A DNA stretch of 64,000 bases from Cryptomeria japonica. Its lineage: Eukaryota; Streptophyta; Pinopsida; Cupressales; Cupressaceae. The notes beneath the pieces are model-generated. The model saw only the letters and a program-made list of their open reading frames with translations. It was not told the DNA's origin and did no database searches. The position numbers were made by a program, and so were the translations under genes. The DNA lies in the NCBI RefSeq assembly GCF_030272615.1, contig NC_081412.1, positions 100,811,796-100,875,795 of the forward strand, given 5' to 3'. Position 1 is the stretch's first letter. Each line of letters begins with the position of its first letter. This document shows positions 58,326 to 64,000 of this stretch, in pieces.

Positions 58326-58329
58326 ATGG

Positions 58330-59010
58330 AGGAAATAGGAAACTAAATCCAAGATTTAGCTTCTTTCAACATCAAACAATGAAGTTTTCCTATCAAAACA
58401 TATATGCAAATCGAAATCTAAACTAAAACACACACATGCATGCTATAAAACCTACTCCATTGCACTTCTATCAACCAAGAAATTGTGCTCAAGAATGATG
58501 CTATCAGAAGCACATGCACAAGAGGCTATGAATATTTTATATGATGAATGTAAGATTATTGGAAAAGAAAGCAAAATGTGAGATAAAAGAATGCAAAATA
58601 CAAAGATAGACTAAATGCTAGATTGCTAGATTGCTAGATAACCTCAAATGAGAGAGGGAGCTGGGTGTTAATAGATATCCTCAGGGTGGATCCAAGCTGT
58701 GGGATGAATATGGGTTAAAATATTGGTTTGGAGGTGTAAGTGTTCCCATATTAATTAAGTGAGTGAAATGGATAGAGTGGGAAAAGTTGACATGTAAGAG
58801 ATTTGGAAAATAGATTAATTAGAATGTATTAATGGATTAAATATAATATGAATATTATGATATAATGAAGAACAATGAGATAATATACTATAATATAATA
58901 ATAAATGAAATAATGAGAATTAAATAATGGATAATAATAACACTATATAATATGGATCCACATGTTGATGATTGGCAAATTTAAAATAAATATGAGGACA
59001 ACTTTAATGA
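58330..59010. other. AT-rich insertion within the gypsy RNase H
   Basis: Separates RNase H sequence at 59010-59131 from its continuation at 58325 (minus sense). Very AT-rich after 58790 (TATAATATAATAATAAATGA type) and without a frame. No clear ends or duplication were found, so its nature is unknown. Confidence 0.4.
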
Positions 59011-59131
59011 AATTTTTTATGTGTCTACAATAATGTCTAAGTTTTTGAGAACAAAAACTAATTGTAAGACATGCTTGTTCTATTGGAGTATAGTTAATCT
59101 CATATCCTAGAAGTTCTCTTTTAATTTAATG
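59010..59131 (-). pseudogene. TE8 gypsy RNase H, start
   Basis: Minus strand reads GYEINYTPIEQACLTI, then SQKLRHY, a diagnostic gypsy RNase H segment. It lies between the solo LTR (59132) and the AT-rich insertion. Confidence 0.75.
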
Positions 59132-60375
59132 TGTTAGGATAACTGGTGAACAACTGAGAAGGGGGGGAGGGGGGTGAATCAGTTGTTAACAGATTATGAA
59201 ACTTTAAGCACACAAAACATTTTACCAGGATGCATAAACCAAATATCGGAATAGCATCTATATCAATTAAGCACAAACATAAATCATAAACAAAATACCA
59301 TGCATCCACAACACATAACACCAATATTTGTACATGGAAAACCTGGTAAAAGGAAAAACCATAGTGGGAAGCCTACCCACAGTCAAATGATACTTCTGCA
59401 GTAAGTATGTGATTACAATAAGGGGCCTGCATAAGCAGGAAGGCCAACAGCCTAGAGCGCACTGCTCATCACAAAGGAGCCTCATTGACTACAAAAGATA
59501 TCTAGATTGCAATCCAGAAAAAGGAATGAACTACAAGAGTAGCATCTCCTATGCCCAAGTACAGTTCTGGTTAAGCTTAATGTCGAAGGTCTTAAACCTC
59601 TTACACAAACCCAATTGAATCACCTATGATCGACCAAAACCATGTATTATTATAACTTTATTCGCACATAGATAATCTCATAACTATGACCACATACAAC
59701 AATCTACAAAGAGATCTTACATCAAATTTATACCAACCTGTGACCTAAACAATTAGGTCAGCCACCTAAAAGATAATACAATAAATCCATTACATAAACC
59801 CACAAACCAATGATAATCCAAGTCGACCTAAGACCGAAACAACAAAACAACATTAACCAAACAATAAATTCAACCGATAATGTATCAGGATCTTCCACCA
59901 ACATGTTACATAAACCGGTCCATAACCTAACAGAATAGCATTAAGTTTGGACCTAAAGCAGGTCACCATAAGCCAAATGCAACACCACTAATCAATTGGA
60001 ACATGAACATGATAACCATCAGCATCTTGAAAGACTTCTATAATTTTCACCAACATCACTTATCGAATCCATCAAAAGATATTCAATGAAGCTCTATCAG
60101 CAGAATCCTTACTGGTAACCAAAAGGCTTACTAGAACATATGATAGCTTCTAGATCACCAAATCCTGAACCAACTGAATATGACACACATTTGAATAACA
60201 TGAATAACCAAACCAAACCAATTCCACCAATCGGAATATACTGGAGACAAATCTCTTGATCATCATCAAAGTCTAACCACTCTACTAGAACCTGGTAGAC
60301 AACCAAACAAGCTAGTGTTGACATCAATGACAAACATCAATGCAACACATCATCAATTCCTCCAAATTGCCAACA
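59132..60375 (-). repeat. TE12: minus-strand solo LTR in the gypsy RT/RNase H junction
   Basis: Plus-strand reading TGTTAGGATAACTGG ... AATTGCCAACA, so the element-sense LTR is TGTTGGCAATTTGG ... CCTAACA. It carries the complemented poly-C signature GGGGGGGAGGGGGGTGAATC near 59160 and no internal coding. The duplication reads ATGTG (59129-59133 and 60376-60380) if the terminal TG is shared, which suggests loss of one CA dinucleotide at that border. Confidence 0.8.
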
Positions 60376-61306
60376 ATGTGTGGCTCTCTCTTTTTCTTCC
60401 TCATTATGTTGTGCTAGGAGAGCTCCTAATGATGATGTTGTGGCTAAAATGTACAGTATTATGGTTTTCCTTCAATGGGAGGTAACAAAACAAGTGGATA
60501 TAGTATACAATCTTCAAGTAATTGAAAATCTTGTTGGTGTTGATTAGTCCATCTGAAAGGAATACCGTTGTGAAGTAGATATTGAAAAGGGTGACACTTA
60601 TCAAATAACTATGAAATCAACCTATAGATGGATTATAATTTTCCCTATAGACTTCTTAACTAACTTCAATTAGTAGGTGGAGGCATATCTATTATTACTT
60701 TGACTTTGGTAGGATTTACTTCAATACCTATACAAGAAACTATGTAGCCAAGGAATTTTATCGATAGCCTTAAATACATATTTCTTAGGGTTAAATATGA
60801 ATTCTTATTCCTCCAATTTGTTGAAGATAACATCTAAGATATCAAGATGAGTGTCCCTTGTGAATGACTTACATAACAATTCATCTACATAGTCTTCCAT
60901 TAGGGTATGCATAATATTATGAAGGATTGATGTCATAGCCCATTGATAAGTTGTTCCCTAATTTTTAAGACCAAAGGGAATTACATTCTAGCAACATGTT
61001 CTGCAAGAACATGTAAAAGTTGTTTTGAGTTGATATTCAGGGGTAATTTTTATTTAATTATAGCCCCAAAAAACAATCTATCAATGACAATATTTTGTAA
61101 CTAGTTATGAGATCTACTATGATATCAATATTAGATAATGAAAAATCATCATTAGGGCATGCTTTATTTAGGTTTTTTAAATACATGCATATTCTGACAC
61201 CCCCAATTGGTTTAGTGATAGGTATCAAATTGGAAATCCATTCTACATAGTTTATAGGTCTAATAAACCCAACGTCTAGTAATTTTTGTAGCTCAACTTT
61301 AACCAA
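60376..61306 (-). pseudogene. TE8 Ty3/gypsy reverse transcriptase
   Basis: Minus strand, from 61306: VELQKLLDVGFIRPI, EWISNLIPITKPIGGVRIC, LKNLNKACPNDDF, NIDIIVDLITSYKILSLID. Then FGLKN-GTTYQWAMTSILHN near 60960 and the active-site region EDYVDELLCKSF near 60895 (YVDD changed to YVDE), FNPKKYVFKAI near 60795. It ends in an LGALLAQHNEEEKERA-like stretch near 60390, where the solo LTR sits. The VGFIRPI and LNKACPNDDF motifs separate gypsy from copia RT. Several frameshifts and stops. Confidence 0.88.
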
Positions 61307-61682
61307 TAATAGAATCTAAGAATGCATATTTCTTTAAAAAAATTAACATGATTGGCATCCCACTAAAGTGGCAAGTGATGAAGAACTAACTCAGGATCTA
61401 GTCCTAAAATATGTACATAGGACCATAGAAAATTGATTCATTTTTCCAAGAATTTTTTTATGAAGTCTCTGCTTTCTTTGTTTCTGACAATGAAGTTGCA
61501 AAATGTAATATTCTTGGTTTCTTAGTTATACTCAAATTGATTTCTTATAACTTTTCTAAGAAGTAGATTTTTTTTCTTGATAAGGAGTGTGTCCAATCTT
61601 CCATCCTAGGGTTCCTTAGATAGGTTTTTACCCTCAAATATGTCTTGTTTTTTAACCTTTTCGTGGTCTAGAGGTGCCTTTT
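61307..61682. other. Unassigned stretch upstream of gypsy RT
   Basis: Expected to be the pre-RT region of TE8 on the minus strand, but no motif survives. T/A-rich with short frames only. Confidence 0.25.
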
Positions 61683-62040
61683 CACTAGTACATTTGGGCC
61701 TAATTTCTGACAGCTAATTGTTGGAAGTTCGATGATACCACATCGGACTTCTGACCAATTTAACCATCAAAAGCTCATCGTCGGTCCCCCCAACAATGCC
61801 ATTTGCATCGGATGTTCGACGACGTTATGAACTCTTCCAACGAAGGCTATATTTGCTCCCTCGACCAAAAATTTTGACGGATTACGGTCATAATTCTGAC
61901 GGATGCTATGTTTGCTCCTTGACGATTATCCGACATGGAAGTGACGTCGGATATACAACATCCTTGTTGGATGTTTCTTTAGTTGTCGTCGGAATTCCGA
62001 TGGTATCAGATGATGTGGGTTAGACAGCTTTTTCGTCGGT
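61683..62040. repeat. GTCGGA-rich segment of unknown type
   Basis: CACTAGTACATTTGGGC at 61683, then many (C/G)TCGGA, TCCGAC and CGACG words between 61720 and 62040, unusual against the AT-rich, CpG-poor flanks. Abundant short repeats near a CACTA-like end would fit the subterminal region of a CACTA-type DNA transposon. No matching opposite terminus was seen. Confidence 0.35.
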
Positions 62041-62481
62041 GCATGAAAGCATTGAATGAGTTCTACTTTTAAAAATTGCATGAAACATTTATTATTTATT
62101 TGATTCAGTGTTATTTGCAAAAAAGGATTACCAATGATGTTTCCTTTCACCAAGAATTGTCTAGGATCTTTCTGTCAGATAATATGTAACATCTACTGAC
62201 TAAATCTTTTATTTACGAATGCTTATTTTATTTAATTGTCATCTGAGTGTGAATTATAATTTATAGTTGTGTGGAAGCAGAAGTTTCAAGGTGAACACTC
62301 ATGCGCAAGTAAATTCATAAAAGAAAGCAAGCAAGCATTATCTTGAATGACATGGAAACAAGCTCATCAGCTACTTAGAAGAGAGAAATTGGAGAAAATC
62401 AGAGGAAAGTGTTAAAGGGTGATAAATACATAGATAGTATGAAATACAAACAAACAATGTCTGGAGTGTGTGATGTGATGT
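62041..62481. other. Unassigned stretch before the foldback
   Basis: No gene recognised. Sequence to about 62480 may be an upstream part of the DRM-derived arm, but no DRM motif is visible in it and the opposite arm leaves the window before reaching this point. Confidence 0.3.
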
Positions 62482-63253
62482 CTCTAATTTATGTCTGGAG
62501 GGACTAACTGATTTTGGAGTTCCTACGAAACCTATTGGGCCACGCTTGGAGGAAATCAATGTGTTCAAGAAAGGACCACCTTTTTTATATTATGAGAATG
62601 ATGCTTTTTCACTGAAGGATATTTGGAAGGCAATATCCAAAAATTTCTATAGTGTGGAACCAGAGTTGGCGGACTCGAAGTAATTTTCATCTTTTAGAAG
62701 ACCAAGAGGTTATGTACATAATCTCCCAATAGAAGGGAAATTTCAAGCATTACCTCCCCCCCCATGACTATTCAGGAAGCACTTCCTCAGACAAAGGACT
62801 ATGGCCTCCATGGGATCAAAGAAAAAAATGGAAGCATAGACTCTAGACGATGTGGTGGTTTCCTTTGTGAAGAACTCTGCACTATAATTGAAAATTCATG
62901 AGGGAAACTGCAAGATAGTGAATAGAAATACATTCTTGAAAAGGGGGAAGAATGGATCTTGGTTTGGGTGGGGCCAGGTCAAGTGGCTCCTCTAGAGGTT
63001 GATGAGATAGAAATCATATTAGGATTTGAAAAAGATCACACTCGTGGAACTTCGTGTGCTACTGATCGATTGCATTGTTTGGGTAATGCATTCCAAATAG
63101 ATATAGTTGCATACCATTTATCTATCTTGATTAAAGAATTTTATCCTAATGGCATTAAATTAAAGTTCTTTCTCTATTTTCTGGTGATCTCAAGAGCAGA
63201 GGTTGCTTTGCATCGACCTGGGATACATTTAACTTGTGTTGTATCTGTGAAAA
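62482..63253 (+). pseudogene. Arm 1: DRM-type de novo cytosine methyltransferase fragment
   Basis: DRM enzymes place de novo DNA methylation guided by small RNAs. The arm reads PPFLYYENDAF (about 62576), RRPRGYVHNLPIEG (about 62698), WVGPGQVAPLEVDEIE (about 62963), ILGFEKDHTRG, CLGNAFQIDIVAYHLS (about 63080), NGIKLK (63149) and AEVALHRPGIHLTCVVSVK (about 63197-63253). This follows the permuted DRM order, in which this block precedes the SAM-binding motif. In-frame stop after ADSK (about 62680), a frameshift after the Pro run (62750) and others follow. A frameshift beside the SAM motif (near 63167) is shared with arm 2. The segment with the catalytic Pro-Cys is absent, as are UBA domains. Not functional. 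Confidence 0.87.
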
Positions 63254-63264
63254 TATGTATTTTC
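63219..63264. other. Foldback loop
   Basis: 46 unpaired bases. In arm 1 sense they encode GIHLTCVVSVKICIF, continuing the DRM reading, so arm 1 is the longer copy and the inversion joint lies just right of 63253-63264. Confidence 0.8.
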
Positions 63265-64000
63265 GGTCGATGCAATGCAACCTCTTCTCCACCAGTACCT
63301 GATAGAAGAGAAAGTACTTTAATTTAATGCCATCAGGATAAAAGGCTTTAATCAAGACAGATAAATGGTATGCAATTGTATCTATTTGGAATGCATTACC
63401 TAAACAGTGCAATCGATTAGTCACACACGAAGTTCCACGAGTGTGATCTTTTTCAATCCTAATATTATTTCTATCTTATCAACCTCTAGAGGATCCACCT
63501 AACCTAGCCCCACCCAAACCAAGTTCCATTCTTTGCACTTTTCAAGAATGTATTTCAGTTCACTATCTTGTAGTTTCCCTCATGAATTTTCAATTATAGT
63601 GTAGAGTTCTTCACGAAGGACACCACCACATCGTTTACAGTCTATGCCTCAATTTTTTTCTTTGATCCCATGGAGGCCAATAGTCCTTTGTCTGAGAAAG
63701 TGCTTCCTAAATAGTCATGGGGGGGGAGGTAATGCTTGAAATCGCCCTTCTATTGGGATATTGTGTACATAACCTCTTGGTCTCCTAGAAGCCGAAAAGT
63801 ACTTCGAATCCACCAACTCTGGTTCCACGCTATAGAAATTTTTGGATATTATCTTCCAGATATCCTTCGGTGCAAAAGCATCATTCTCATAATATAAAAA
63901 AGGTGGCTCTTGCATGAACACATTGATTTCCTCCAAGTGTGGCCCAATAGGTTTCCCAGGAATTCCAAAACTAGTTAGTCCCTCTGGACATAAATTAGAG
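63265..64000 (-). pseudogene. Arm 2: inverted DRM methyltransferase fragment
   Basis: Minus strand, from the window edge: TSFGIPGKPIGPHLEEINVF (about 63985-63920), PPFLYYENDAFAPKDIW, DSKYFSASRRPRGYVHNIP and EGRFQALPPPP to 63715, all open from 63936. The middle part is broken by stops. CLGNAFQIDTIAYHLSVL near 63405 and PDGIKLK (about 63342) follow. After the shared one-base frameshift, LSLLSGTGGEEVALHR (63314-63267) is a recognisable SAM-binding motif. It is better preserved than arm 1 in the N-terminal part and the SAM motif, and ends at the loop. Confidence 0.87.

Larger units (their letters stand above)
62482..64000. repeat. Foldback: two inverted arms of about 737 bp with a 46-bp loop
   Basis: Arm 1 is 62482-63218; arm 2 is 63265-64000, its reverse complement with roughly nine in ten bases matching by eye. 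Checkpoints: CTCTAATTTATGTC at 62482 pairs with the last bases of the window; GAAAATTCATGAGGGAAACT near 62889 pairs with its complement near 63580; CATCGACC at 63211 pairs with GGTCGATG at 63265. Loop 63219-63264. Arm 2 runs off the window, so the foldback may be longer. Both arms carry the same gene piece (DRM methyltransferase). Confidence 0.93.

Noticed and set aside
62959-63327. Arm 1 as an intact small methyltransferase gene of 122 codons
   Set aside because: It is an interior slice of the DRM domain without a credible start, it lacks the catalytic motif, and its last third is loop and arm 2 sequence read in the wrong sense.

Overview
This window looks like a gene-poor, repeat-packed piece of a land-plant nuclear genome, quite possibly a gymnosperm or another large-genome seed plant. 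That placement rests on the density of nested LTR retrotransposons, plant-type PBS sequences (TGGTATCAGAGC, initiator-Met tRNA) and a plant-specific DRM methyltransferase fragment. No intact host gene, tRNA, rRNA or CRISPR array was seen. Almost every coding stretch is a decayed retroelement gene, so most are listed as pseudogenes.

Layout. 1-6039: 3' part of a gag-bearing, pol-less element (TE1), inserted just upstream of the 3' LTR of another element (TE2, 6040-7776). 7777-15904: no recognised gene; one minus-strand open frame, a 516-bp tandem duplication built around a TA microsatellite, a GC-rich palindromic block, three telomere-like palindromes, and an AT-rich LTR-like stretch with minisatellites and a TATA box. 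15905-35702: a three-deep nest. Copia TE3 is split in its RNase H by TE4 (20982-35091), whose 5' LTR is split by TE5 (21305-28064, perfect GGTGA duplication). 37389-39740: a minus-strand fragment of the TE9 family abutting an LTR-like piece. 41600-61306: a minus-strand Ty3/gypsy pol (RT, RNase H, integrase) broken by TE9 (42737-57458, perfect GGTAT duplication) and by a solo LTR (59132-60375). TE9 is itself broken by TE10 (44162-50714, perfect GGAGA duplication) and by a 1.5-kb insertion (54772-56300, perfect GTTAC duplication). 62482-64000: a foldback of two ~737-bp arms, each a piece of a DRM-type de novo cytosine methyltransferase gene, running to the window edge.

How the parts relate. TE4 and TE9 are Sirevirus-like copia elements with gag, protease, integrase, RT and RNase H. 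TE1, TE5 and TE10 form a pol-less family sharing a coiled-coil, four-zinc-knuckle Gag and a second ~1,050-1,090-codon frame of unknown function (called ORFX here). They share PBS, leader motif, poly-C tract and repeated hairpin/polypurine modules with TE4 and TE9, which suggests mobilisation in trans. Most disabling lesions are in-frame stops, often TAG where the sibling copy has Gln. The DRM foldback is the most interesting item: if transcribed, it would form a long hairpin RNA matching a gene of the RNA-directed DNA methylation pathway, next to the transposons that pathway silences.
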